Source: JBGCFO01 sp045106955
GTDB taxonomy: Bacteria > Pseudomonadota > Alphaproteobacteria > Rickettsiales > Rickettsiaceae
Assembly: GCA_045106955.1 (NCBI GenBank)
Contig: JBGCFO010000001.1
Location: forward strand, 62,001-126,000
Length of the DNA stretch: 64,000 nt
Reading direction: 5' to 3'
The translations under genes were made by a program, and so were the position numbers. How positions within the stretch are numbered: position 1 is the first letter of the stretch; each line of letters begins with the position of its first letter. The notes under the pieces were generated by a model. That model ran no database searches. It was not told where the DNA came from and was given only the letters and a program-made list of their open reading frames with translations. Positions 8,250 through 16,797 of this stretch are shown here, one piece after another.

Positions 8250-9161
8250 ATGATTTGTTCTCATAATTTTCTCATTAAATCATCATCTATATCATCAGTA
8301 GTTATTTCATGCATTATATTATTCGCTAAGATATACGGATGGTTTATTACCAATTCACAAGCAATGCTTGCTTCAATGGTAGATTCTATGTTAGATATTT
8401 CTTCTTCTGCAATTAATCTTGTTGTGGTATATATCGCTCTTCAACCGGCTGATAATAATCACAGATTTGGCCATAATAAATTTCAAGATCTAGCTGTATT
8501 TTCTCAGTCTATATTTTTTGCTATGTCCGGATTATTCGTAATTTACTCTGCTATCAATGCATTGTTTTACAATAATACAATCTATAATCAACAAGAAGGA
8601 TCTATAGTGATGTATATATGTATATTTTTTACGGTATTATTAGTTTCGTATCAAACATATGTCATTAAACATACCAAATCTATGATTATTAAAGCTGATA
8701 AAATTCATTATCTTTCTGATTTATTAGCAAATATTGCGGTTGTTATATCGATATATCTTAGCAAATATATATGGTTTGCAGATTCTGTTCTATCGCTCGG
8801 TATTTCATCTTACATTATTATTAGTGCATATAAATTATTTAGAAAATCAATCAAGAATCTTGTAGATGAAGAATTTTCTGATAAAGAAAAGCAAAAAATC
8901 TTAGATATAATTGGTCGACATAAATCTGTATATGGGCTTCATGAATTAAAAACTAGATATGCATCTAATAAGCCATTTATTCAATTTCATCTAGAGTTAG
9001 ATGGTAATTTGTCTTTAACAGAATCTCATGAAATTAGTGATCAAGTAGAAAATGATTTATTATTAGCTTTTCCAGATGGAGAAATTACTATACATCAAGA
9101 TCCAGCTGGAGTAGAGAAAAAAGTTAATTATCGTGAAGTTCTACCGCGATTCAATAATTAA
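8250..9161 (+). CDS. cation diffusion facilitator (FieF-like metal exporter)
   Basis: A 303-residue inner membrane transporter that exports divalent metals (Zn, Fe, Mn or Cd) against protons. Six helices are visible in the first ~200 residues. The metal site is intact: DSMLD on helix 2 (about residues 45-49) and HYLSD on helix 5 (about 150-154), the HxxxD form that fits FieF-type Fe/Zn carriers. The C-terminal cytoplasmic domain (GLHELKTRYASNKPFIQFHL) has the metallochaperone-like fold with conserved histidines (IHQDP). It may be co-transcribed with tadA (27-base gap). Confidence 0.92.
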   Translation: MICSHNFLIKSSSISSVVISCIILFAKIYGWFITNSQAMLASMVDSMLDISSSAINLVVVYIALQPADNNHRFGHNKFQDLAVFSQSIFFAMSGLFVIYSAINALFYNNTIYNQQEGSIVMYICIFFTVLLVSYQTYVIKHTKSMIIKADKIHYLSDLLANIAVVISIYLSKYIWFADSVLSLGISSYIIISAYKLFRKSIKNLVDEEFSDKEKQKILDIIGRHKSVYGLHELKTRYASNKPFIQFHLELDGNLSLTESHEISDQVENDLLLAFPDGEITIHQDPAGVEKKVNYREVLPRFNN

Positions 9162-9188
9162 TAAGTTCATAAATAAATTGATAATGAT

Positions 9189-9656
9189 ATGATGAAAGAT
9201 AGCATTATGCAGATTGCATTAAATCAGGCTCAAATTGCATTTGATGATGGAGAGATTCCAGTTGGTGCGGTTATTGCAAACTCCAAAACTAAGGAAATTA
9301 TAGCTCAAGAACATAATTTAGTGCAAACTTATAAGAACCCATTGCTTCATGCTGAAATTTGCGCTATTCAATCAGCTGTAAAAGTTTTAAACAGCAAATC
9401 ATTATCAGGTTATGATATATTTGTTACTTTAGAACCTTGCGCTATGTGCGCTTCTGCAATTTCTCATGCAAGGATTGATAGATTATTTTATGGCGCTTCT
9501 GATTCCAAGCATGGAGCAGTAGAGAATGGAATAAAATTTTATACTAGTAAAACTTGTTTTCATCGTCCAGAGATATATATTGGTATTCAAAAAGAGTTTT
9601 CTGAGCAATTAATTAAGAATTTTTTTGTTCAAGCCAGAAATCTTTTACGTAATTGA
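9189..9656 (+). CDS. tadA: tRNA-specific adenosine deaminase TadA
   Basis: This 155-residue enzyme deaminates the wobble adenosine of tRNA-Arg(ACG) to inosine. The zinc and catalytic motifs are complete: HAE at residues 54-56 (catalytic glutamate) and PCAMC with cysteines 84 and 87. EIPVGAV at the start and GAVENG near the end are family signatures. Two ATGs lie side by side at the start (MMKD), so either may be used. The length is normal. Confidence 0.96.
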   Translation: MMKDSIMQIALNQAQIAFDDGEIPVGAVIANSKTKEIIAQEHNLVQTYKNPLLHAEICAIQSAVKVLNSKSLSGYDIFVTLEPCAMCASAISHARIDRLFYGASDSKHGAVENGIKFYTSKTCFHRPEIYIGIQKEFSEQLIKNFFVQARNLLRN

Positions 9657-9713
9657 TAAAATATGTTATATAATAATTATTAACAATAAAATGATAAATT
9701 AAAATTAATACAT

Positions 9714-10583
9714 ATGTTATTCTTAATTGGCGTTATTACAGTTGTTGCGTCTGTGGTATTGGGCTATAAAATGCACGCTGGAGATTTATCGCTTCTATTC
9801 CAACCTAATGAATTTATTATTATCATTGGTTCTGCTATAGGGTCATTGCTTATAGGTACATCTTATACCTTATTATCAAAAACTATCAAATCATTGAGTA
9901 ATTTATTTGCTCGTTACCCATATAGTAAGGATGATTATTTAGAGCTATTATTATTTATGTTTAATAGTTTTAAGTTGATTAAAGTAAAAGGTATGTTGGA
10001 GATTGAATCTCATATAGAAAATATATCTGAAAGTGATTTATTTGCTCAAGCGTCGTCATTATCCAAAAATCCGACAATGTTAGAATTTGTTAGAGATAAT
10101 TTGCGATTAATAATCATGGGAGTAGATAATAAATATCATTTTGAAGACATTGTCGATAAAGAAATTGAATTAAAATCTGAAGATATCAATGCTCCTAGTA
10201 AAGTTTTGTTGCATCTTGCAGACGCATTGCCAGCACTTGGAATTGTTGGAGCGGTTTTAGGGGTAATAATTACAATGAGAAGTATTGCAGAACCTCCAGA
10301 AATTTTGGGCTCTCTTATTGCAGCGGCTTTAGTTGGCACTTTTACAGGTGTATTATTAGCTTATGGTCTTGTAGGTCCTATTGCTCATTATTTGATGAAG
10401 TTTTTTAGCGATCAAATTCGTTATCTTGAGTGTATTAAAATTGGATTTATATCATATTTGAATGGTGATCCTCCTATTATTCTTGTTGAATTTATGCGCA
10501 AATCTATTCCTGAAGAAGTTAGACCTAATTTTGATGAGCTAGATCAATATATCAGTAATTATTCTATGAAATTAGTTAATTAA
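9714..10583 (+). CDS. motA: flagellar motor stator protein MotA
   Basis: This 289-residue inner membrane protein pairs with MotB to form the proton channel that powers flagellar rotation. Four helices are apparent: two near the N terminus (MLFLIGVITVVASVVLG and FIIIIGSAIGSLLIG) and two near residues 165-225 (ALPALGIVGAVLGVIITM, LIAAALVGTFTGVLLAYGLV). A large cytoplasmic loop lies between them. The ADALPALGIVGAVLG stretch with the conserved proline is the MotA signature, and a conserved GPIAHYLM follows. motB begins 37 bases downstream. The length is typical. Confidence 0.96.
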   Translation: MLFLIGVITVVASVVLGYKMHAGDLSLLFQPNEFIIIIGSAIGSLLIGTSYTLLSKTIKSLSNLFARYPYSKDDYLELLLFMFNSFKLIKVKGMLEIESHIENISESDLFAQASSLSKNPTMLEFVRDNLRLIIMGVDNKYHFEDIVDKEIELKSEDINAPSKVLLHLADALPALGIVGAVLGVIITMRSIAEPPEILGSLIAAALVGTFTGVLLAYGLVGPIAHYLMKFFSDQIRYLECIKIGFISYLNGDPPIILVEFMRKSIPEEVRPNFDELDQYISNYSMKLVN

Positions 10584-10620
10584 AACAGATAAAGTAATAT
10601 ATATATAAAAACTAAGTAAT

Positions 10621-11514
10621 ATGCCACAAAAATTTGATGCTAATCAACCAATAGTCTTTAAAAAAGTTCATCGTAAAAACCAAGATCATCATATTGGACA
10701 AGGGACTTGGAAAATAGCTTATGCTGATTTTATTACTGCAATGATGGCTTTTTTCTTACTTTTATGGCTACTTGCTGTGTCTTCTCAAGAGACATTGAAA
10801 GGAGTTGCAGAGTATTTTGCTTCATCTACAATTATGAACGATCAAAATGCCATATCTTCAGATGGAGATGTAGTTGAGGATACGCATTATGGCATTACAG
10901 CTGAGCATGTTACATCAGACGCTTTGATATACGGTGTATCTTCAAGAGGCAGAAAGAATACTAAAGACGATTTCAGCGGAATGAGTACATCAGAACAGCA
11001 GCATTTTATGAGTATTATAAGCAATATTCAGCATAATACTAAATTACAAGATTTTGCAGAAAACATTGTCGTTGATATGACTAATGAAGGTTTGCGCATA
11101 CAGATTATGGATAGTTATAATCGATCTATCTTTAAACCAGATACCTATGAATTAGAGCCTTATGTTTATAAAATATTGATGATGTTAGGTAAAATGATTC
11201 AAGATCAGCCAAATTATTTATCATTTACTGGATATACAGCAAGTGTAAAATCGAACGATAGGAAGAAAGATAAGAAGATAGATGATTGGTCCTTGTCGGC
11301 TTTGAGAGCTAATGCGATTAGAGAATTTTTTGTTAGTAAGTTTATACAAGATGATAAAGTAGCTAAGATTGTAGGTAAAGCTGATACAGAGCCTTTTGAT
11401 TTACAAGATAAAAATGCTCCAAATAATATTAGAGTAAGCATTACTTTGTTGAAGGATAGCGCAGTGAATCATTTCCAAAAATCTATTCCGGCCAAAACAA
11501 ATGCTCAAAAATAG
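10621..11514 (+). CDS. motB: flagellar motor stator protein MotB
   Basis: A 297-residue stator subunit anchored to peptidoglycan. The short basic N terminus leads to the single helix WKIAYADFITAMMAFFLLLW, with the essential proton-binding aspartate at residue 36. The plug and linker region (about 60-130) precedes an OmpA-like peptidoglycan-binding domain. This has segments LSFTGYTAS and WSLSALRANAIREFF, where family members have the ISGHTD and LSxxRA motifs. The H/D of the usual GHTD motif reads GYTA here, so peptidoglycan contact may be modified. The gene ends converging on the glycosyltransferase gene with only 14 bases between. Confidence 0.95.
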   Translation: MPQKFDANQPIVFKKVHRKNQDHHIGQGTWKIAYADFITAMMAFFLLLWLLAVSSQETLKGVAEYFASSTIMNDQNAISSDGDVVEDTHYGITAEHVTSDALIYGVSSRGRKNTKDDFSGMSTSEQQHFMSIISNIQHNTKLQDFAENIVVDMTNEGLRIQIMDSYNRSIFKPDTYELEPYVYKILMMLGKMIQDQPNYLSFTGYTASVKSNDRKKDKKIDDWSLSALRANAIREFFVSKFIQDDKVAKIVGKADTEPFDLQDKNAPNNIRVSITLLKDSAVNHFQKSIPAKTNAQK

Positions 11515-11528
11515 TATTTGATATATAG

Positions 11529-12584
11529 CTATAAGTTTATTAGAAATTTATACAGTATTTGACCAATAACTTCTGACGAATAGTTGTTTTTAAGTTTGTT
11601 AAATGCTTTGCGTTTATATTGAGAAGCTATGGTAGGATTGTTGATAAGATATTCTATATAATTACTTAGATCGCTTGGAGAATCAATTTTAGCGATCATT
11701 CCATCGATTTTATTTTGAATGATTTCACTAGGACCTTGAGCATTTGTAACTATTACATTAGCGCAATACAACATTGCTTCTAGTATTATAATACCAAATG
11801 GCTCATGCCTAGATGGTACGCAAAATATATCAATTGCATCAAAGAATGATCGTTTATTTTTTATCCAACCAAGAAATGATATATTGTCATTTATATCTAA
11901 TTGTGAGCTAAGATTGATCAATGATTTTTTCTCTGGCCCATCCCCTGCAATTACTGCTTTGAATTCATAACCTTTATTTTTTAGAATGGATAAAGCTTGA
12001 ATGAATACGTCTATTCCTTTTGTTTTCGCGAATCTACCCATAGCGCCTATAACAATTGGATTATGAAACGATTTTTCATAATAATCATGATTAATTTCAA
12101 TCATATTTGGAATAATTGAAATTATTTTTTCTGAGATATTGTTTTGAATCAAATATTGTCTCATATGCTCTGTTAATGCAATGATATTATCACATTTATT
12201 AAAATCAGATTTTTTATAATAATCATGACAAATTGCTATTAATTTTGTATTATTTGATTTTATGAATTTTGCAAATTTAATAGCTCTTCTTCCATGAGCA
12301 ATTATGACATCAGGTTTGATTGAATTACTGATTAGTTTTAATTGAATTTTAGCTATAATATCATGTGAGCCAAAGACATTAAGTATAAGATGCAAGCTCG
12401 ATTTAGTTTGTAAGTTAGAATTACACTCTGTTTTGTTTTGAAATTGATTTTGAATGTTTGCGTTATAACTAATACAGTTATGCATTTCAATATCGCTGTA
12501 ATTATTCAATAGATTATTATAATCTAAAAAAACTTGCTCTAAACCACCAAGGCCTTTACTAAGCATTAAGTTTAGAATTCTCAT
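11529..12584 (-). CDS. glycosyltransferase, GT4 family
   Basis: A 351-residue cytoplasmic or membrane-associated sugar transferase with two Rossmann halves. The C-terminal half has the GT-B retaining signature: GAMGRFAKTKGIDVFIQAL, AVIAGDGPEKKSLI, ISFLGWIKNK and the E-x7-E element FCVPSRHEPFGIIILEAML. The acceptor is unknown; lipopolysaccharide or another surface glycan is likely, since kdsA is present. The ATG directly abuts the mipZ stop (no gap), making it the last gene of a pepA-mipZ-glycosyltransferase run. Confidence 0.88.
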   Translation of the reverse strand: MRILNLMLSKGLGGLEQVFLDYNNLLNNYSDIEMHNCISYNANIQNQFQNKTECNSNLQTKSSLHLILNVFGSHDIIAKIQLKLISNSIKPDVIIAHGRRAIKFAKFIKSNNTKLIAICHDYYKKSDFNKCDNIIALTEHMRQYLIQNNISEKIISIIPNMIEINHDYYEKSFHNPIVIGAMGRFAKTKGIDVFIQALSILKNKGYEFKAVIAGDGPEKKSLINLSSQLDINDNISFLGWIKNKRSFFDAIDIFCVPSRHEPFGIIILEAMLYCANVIVTNAQGPSEIIQNKIDGMIAKIDSPSDLSNYIEYLINNPTIASQYKRKAFNKLKNNYSSEVIGQILYKFLINL

Positions 12585-13451
12585 TTATTTATGCATGCAA
12601 TATTCAATAAAGTCGCGTAATTCCTGCCTTGCAGCTACATGTGAAATAGAAAAAGGTTTATTCGTATTGGCATTTGGTAAATCCGCAAGAGTTAGGCCCT
12701 GCAAAAATAATTCTTTAAATATCACTCTTTCACTAAATGCCGGAGCTACTTTAAAACCAATGCGTTTGGATAGTTTTTCTAGTATTTGAGAAACTATCTG
12801 CTTATTTTTAGCATGAATATTACTTAATCTATTACGTAGTAGAATCCATTCTATAGGCTTTTGATCACGTTTCATACGTTCAAGCTTTTGTTCCCAAAGC
12901 ATTTGACTATAAATAGATGGAGAAATTATGGAATGATTTTCTGGATCAATATTTGCTATAACATCAATATCTAATAGACTATCATTAATTGGAGTAATTA
13001 CAGTATCGGCGTAAGAATGCGCTAGCTTTGAGAGCGAAGAGTAATTTCCAGGGGTATCAATTACAATATAATCTGAGTTAAATCCTGTTGTTTGGATTGC
13101 ATCGAGTAATTTACTCATTTGCATTTGTTCATCTTTGCATTCAATGTGCGCATGATTAGGGCATGACACTGGATTTGCATTATATCTTTGATTATATTCT
13201 TGTCTATTTTGTATGTATTTAGTTAAAGAAGCTTGTCTAGAATCTGTATCTATACTAGTGACTTTATACCCTTCATTAAGCAAGTAAGTAATTAAATGGA
13301 TAGAGCAGGTTGTTTTGCCTACCCCACCTTTTTCATTGCCTACAATAAATATGTATGGATTATTTTTAGCGCGTACATCATTCCTAATAAATGAATTATC
13401 ATTATTAGCAAGAGATTTGCGTATAGCGGCATATCCTTCATTTTGATTCAT
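12585..13451 (-). CDS. mipZ: MipZ-type division-plane positioning ParA ATPase
   Basis: This 288-residue P-loop ATPase of the ParA/MinD superfamily would form a polar gradient and inhibit FtsZ there. The deviant Walker A is GNEKGGVGKTT (about residues 38-48). The segment SIDTDSRQASLTKYIQNR matches the DLDSRQ signature that separates MipZ from chromosome ParA, and VIDTPG is the Walker B region. An unusual short stretch with CPNHAHIECKDEQ (about 92-105) has two cysteines and two histidines. The start overlaps the end of pepA by 14 bases. It pairs functionally with the PopZ-like gene at 37387-37950. Confidence 0.92.
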   Translation of the reverse strand: MNQNEGYAAIRKSLANNDNSFIRNDVRAKNNPYIFIVGNEKGGVGKTTCSIHLITYLLNEGYKVTSIDTDSRQASLTKYIQNRQEYNQRYNANPVSCPNHAHIECKDEQMQMSKLLDAIQTTGFNSDYIVIDTPGNYSSLSKLAHSYADTVITPINDSLLDIDVIANIDPENHSIISPSIYSQMLWEQKLERMKRDQKPIEWILLRNRLSNIHAKNKQIVSQILEKLSKRIGFKVAPAFSERVIFKELFLQGLTLADLPNANTNKPFSISHVAARQELRDFIEYCMHK

Positions 13452-14943
13452 AATGATTTTTTATAAATTGACTTAATAAGCGGACGCCATATCCAACAGC
13501 TCCCTTAGGGCATATATCAGTTCCTTTTTTAGTCCAAGCCATGCCGGCAATATCAAGATGAGCCCATTTCATATCTTTTTTTATAAAACGACCTATAAAA
13601 TGTGCTGCAGTTGAGCTTCCAGCATATCCTCCTGGAGTGGTGATATTTGCTACATCTGCTACATCCGATCTAAGCATTTGATCATATTCTTTATCTAGAG
13701 GTAATCTCCACAATCTTTCATTAACTTCTTTGCCAGCGGATATCAAATTATCAGCTAATTCATCATCATTCGCAAAACATCCAGCAAAAGTGTTTCCTAA
13801 AGCAATTAGCACTGCTCCAGTAAGAGTTGCTACATCAATAACTAATTGTGGTTGATATTTTTCTTGCACATACCATACAACATCAGCTAAAACCAATCTA
13901 CCTTCGGCGTCTGTATTAAGAACTTCAGCTGTTTGTCCAGACATAGTCTTGACAATATCCCCCGGTCTTTGAGCTGTACCAGACGGCATATTTTCTACAA
14001 GTCCTACAATACCTACAACATTTGTTTTTGCTTTACATCTAGCTAAAGCTTCTATAGTTCCTACAACGGTTGCAGATCCACCCATATCGTACTTCATGTC
14101 ATGCATATTCATAGATGGCTTAATAGATATTCCGCCAGTATCAAATGTTACCCCTTTTCCAGCAAGGGCAATTGGTAAGACTGAGTCATCCGCTCCATTA
14201 TATTTCATAATCACTAATCTTGATTCCTTTTCAGAGCCTTGACCTACACCTAGTATAGCTCCCATGCCAAGCTCTGCCATTTTTCTTTCATCAAGTATTT
14301 CAACGTCTACTCCTAGTGGATCAAGTTTCTCTACTATGCTATCAGCATAAGATTCTGGGTATAATATATTTGGAGGTTCGCTAACGTAGTCTCTTGCTGT
14401 AAACACACCATAAGCTATATTGTGCTTTTCTTCTATTAATTTTTCTAGCTCTGATTCATTATTATTCGTGATTAGCTCTATACTATTTAAATCAAAATCT
14501 ACATAATCTTCTGGTTTTTTCGTTAAATATTTATGAAATCTATATGAAGCTAAATATAATCCACTTACAATTGACGCGCATTCCTCATTGAAATAGTTTT
14601 CACATAATATTGATATTTTATGAAGTTTATGTGATTTAGCTGTTTTAAATATTTTTCCACCTAATTCCTCTATCTGAAAAGATTCTAAGCTTTTTTCTCC
14701 AGTGCCGATAATTAGTATATTGTAAAATCGCTTTTGCGTTGAATCGTAATGATTGATTGTATTGATGTTGCCAAACTTACCAATTGAATCCTTATTATTT
14801 TGAATTGTATTAGATATTAAGCTATCAAACTTTGCATCTAATTCTTTGCTAAAAAGACCAATGGTAAGATCTTGCTTGATAAATATCACAAAATTTTTAT
14901 CTTGATCAGATGTATTCTTTGCAATTGTTACATTTACCTTCAT
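13438..14943 (-). CDS. pepA: leucyl aminopeptidase (M17 family)
   Basis: This 501-residue cytosolic aminopeptidase removes N-terminal residues from peptides, using two metal ions. The active site is intact: AGKGVTFDTGG (catalytic lysine and metal ligands), MKYDMGGSATV and the M17 signature NTDAEGRLVLAD. The N-terminal third is the variable macro-like domain. The length matches the family. It is the first gene of a leftward run with mipZ, whose start lies inside its end. Confidence 0.97.
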   Translation of the reverse strand: MKVNVTIAKNTSDQDKNFVIFIKQDLTIGLFSKELDAKFDSLISNTIQNNKDSIGKFGNINTINHYDSTQKRFYNILIIGTGEKSLESFQIEELGGKIFKTAKSHKLHKISILCENYFNEECASIVSGLYLASYRFHKYLTKKPEDYVDFDLNSIELITNNNESELEKLIEEKHNIAYGVFTARDYVSEPPNILYPESYADSIVEKLDPLGVDVEILDERKMAELGMGAILGVGQGSEKESRLVIMKYNGADDSVLPIALAGKGVTFDTGGISIKPSMNMHDMKYDMGGSATVVGTIEALARCKAKTNVVGIVGLVENMPSGTAQRPGDIVKTMSGQTAEVLNTDAEGRLVLADVVWYVQEKYQPQLVIDVATLTGAVLIALGNTFAGCFANDDELADNLISAGKEVNERLWRLPLDKEYDQMLRSDVADVANITTPGGYAGSSTAAHFIGRFIKKDMKWAHLDIAGMAWTKKGTDICPKGAVGYGVRLLSQFIKNHYESK

Positions 14944-15019
14944 TTATATTACCTATAATTTATTCTATAATAATAAAGCTAGATATTATGCTTGATATAG
15001 AAAATTTGCAAGAATTAAA

Positions 15020-15766
15020 TTATTTAGGCAATGTTTGTTCAAATAATATCTTCTTTTCTTTATTAATAACTTGTTCAACATAATCAGTTAATTCACGGAC
15101 TTCTCTAGATTCAACTTCTTTTGAGTTGATGATCTCTATGCATTTGACTTGAATAATTCCTGAGCGTTTGATCCAAAAACCTTTCGGCCAATACACGCCA
15201 GCATTATGAGCAATTAATACTATTGGAACTTTTGTAATATGAGCTAATTTAATTGCACTTGGTTTAAATTTGCGCTCTTGATCTGGATTGAGCCTTGTTG
15301 ACTCTGGGAATACAACCATCCAAAGCCCTTCCTTTAAGATCTTATCCGAACCATCACGTAAGATTTGCTTTACAGATATATTTGCTCCACGATCTACTGC
15401 AACAGGCTCCATCAGTTTTAATCCAGGCCCAAAGAACGGTATATTAAATAACTCACGTTTGATAATCCAAGAATGTTTTGGAATGATGATTTGCATAAAA
15501 ACATTATCCCAAAACGATTGGTGATTTGACAATGCTATGCATGGAGTATCAGGCAATTTATCGAAACCATCCAATTGATAATCCAATCCGCATATAATTT
15601 TTCCTAACCAAATAAATATACGCGAAAAGATAGTTGCTATATTATATTTAGTAGTGTAGCTAATCTTTAAGCATTTGAATGGAAGGAAAAATACTCCAAC
15701 AAATGTTATAGTTAAAACACTGACTGAAAAGTAAAAGAACAATACTCTTAGGCGCCATAACAACAT
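15020..15766 (-). CDS. plsC: 1-acyl-sn-glycerol-3-phosphate acyltransferase
   Basis: A 248-residue membrane-bound acyltransferase that makes phosphatidic acid from lysophosphatidic acid. An N-terminal hydrophobic anchor (residues 8-30) precedes the catalytic motif NHQSFWD (residues 81-87, the HX4D motif). Later come GPGLKLMEPVAVDRG, the FPEST element (about 155, in place of the common FPEGT) and VPIVLIAHNAG. It follows fabD on the same strand (48-base gap), so fatty acid and phospholipid synthesis are neighbours. Confidence 0.94.
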   Translation of the reverse strand: MLLWRLRVLFFYFSVSVLTITFVGVFFLPFKCLKISYTTKYNIATIFSRIFIWLGKIICGLDYQLDGFDKLPDTPCIALSNHQSFWDNVFMQIIIPKHSWIIKRELFNIPFFGPGLKLMEPVAVDRGANISVKQILRDGSDKILKEGLWMVVFPESTRLNPDQERKFKPSAIKLAHITKVPIVLIAHNAGVYWPKGFWIKRSGIIQVKCIEIINSKEVESREVRELTDYVEQVINKEKKILFEQTLPK

Positions 15767-15814
15767 ATCAATTATAATTCATTAACGTTCCTAATATATC
15801 ATATAATTTACTTT

Positions 15815-16756
15815 TTATGAAATCCCCATCATAAATTGATTAAACTCTATAATATTTCCTACATTGATTCTATTGAAAGTATAATTTGCTTTTTTTGCAA
15901 GGCCAGTTAAAACTTTAGAAGATCCAATTTCAACGATTTCAGAAATTTGTGATTTTTCTAGCAAATTTAAAGTTTCTCTCCATCTTACTTTTGAGCAAAT
16001 TTGCTTCACTAAATTCATACGAATTCTACCTGGATCTTCTGTTGGACTTGCGTCAATATTGCTAATAATAGGTACAGTTGGTTTGTGTATCGCAGTTTGA
16101 TTCAATGCATTTTCCATCTTGATTTCAGCATTTTCCATTAAGCTACAATGAAATGGTGCACTAACATTTAGTTTGATAGCTCTATAACCCATAGTATTTA
16201 ACTTATTAATCACCTTATCTACAGCACCTATATGACCACTAATTACAATTTGCCCTTGAATGTTATCATTTGCAATATCGCATATTTCATTTTCTTTAGT
16301 TTGTTCAATAACTTTCTCTAATTCAATTATATCTATTCCTATACAAGCAGCCATAGCACCGGTACCAATTGGTGCAGCATCTTGCATAGAGGATCCTCTA
16401 AGATGAAGTAATTTAACTGTATCTTCAAATGAGATGCTATTGGCGCTAGCTAAAGCCGAATATTCTCCGAGTGAATGTCCAGCAACATAATTACATAATT
16501 CATTAGTATTTTTGCCAGATTGATCTTTAATTGTATTTAAAATCGCTATTGATACTGCCATTAGAGCTGGTTGAGCATGAATTGTGAGGCTTAACTTATC
16601 AGCTGGGCCATTAAAAATGATATCACTAAGTTTATAATTCAATACGTCATCTAGTTTATCTATAACATATTTTGCTGATTGAAAATTATCGTAAAAATCT
16701 TTTCCCATTCCAATATACTGAGATCCTTGACCAGGAAATATAAATGCTTTATTCAT
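15815..16756 (-). CDS. fabD: malonyl-CoA:ACP transacylase
   Basis: This 313-residue enzyme loads malonate onto acyl carrier protein for fatty acid synthesis. It starts with the oxyanion motif FPGQGSQYIGMGKD. The nucleophile is Ser95 in GHSLGEYSAL, the catalytic histidine lies in SAPFHCSLM, and the end holds the conserved VEIGSSKVLTGLAKK. It is the head gene of the fabD-plsC pair, and its upstream region is shared with the divergent lytic transglycosylase gene (41 bases between starts). Confidence 0.96.
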   Translation of the reverse strand: MNKAFIFPGQGSQYIGMGKDFYDNFQSAKYVIDKLDDVLNYKLSDIIFNGPADKLSLTIHAQPALMAVSIAILNTIKDQSGKNTNELCNYVAGHSLGEYSALASANSISFEDTVKLLHLRGSSMQDAAPIGTGAMAACIGIDIIELEKVIEQTKENEICDIANDNIQGQIVISGHIGAVDKVINKLNTMGYRAIKLNVSAPFHCSLMENAEIKMENALNQTAIHKPTVPIISNIDASPTEDPGRIRMNLVKQICSKVRWRETLNLLEKSQISEIVEIGSSKVLTGLAKKANYTFNRINVGNIIEFNQFMMGIS

Positions 16757-16797
16757 ATAACTTATAATCTAAATTTAAATTTTATATCTATCTAATT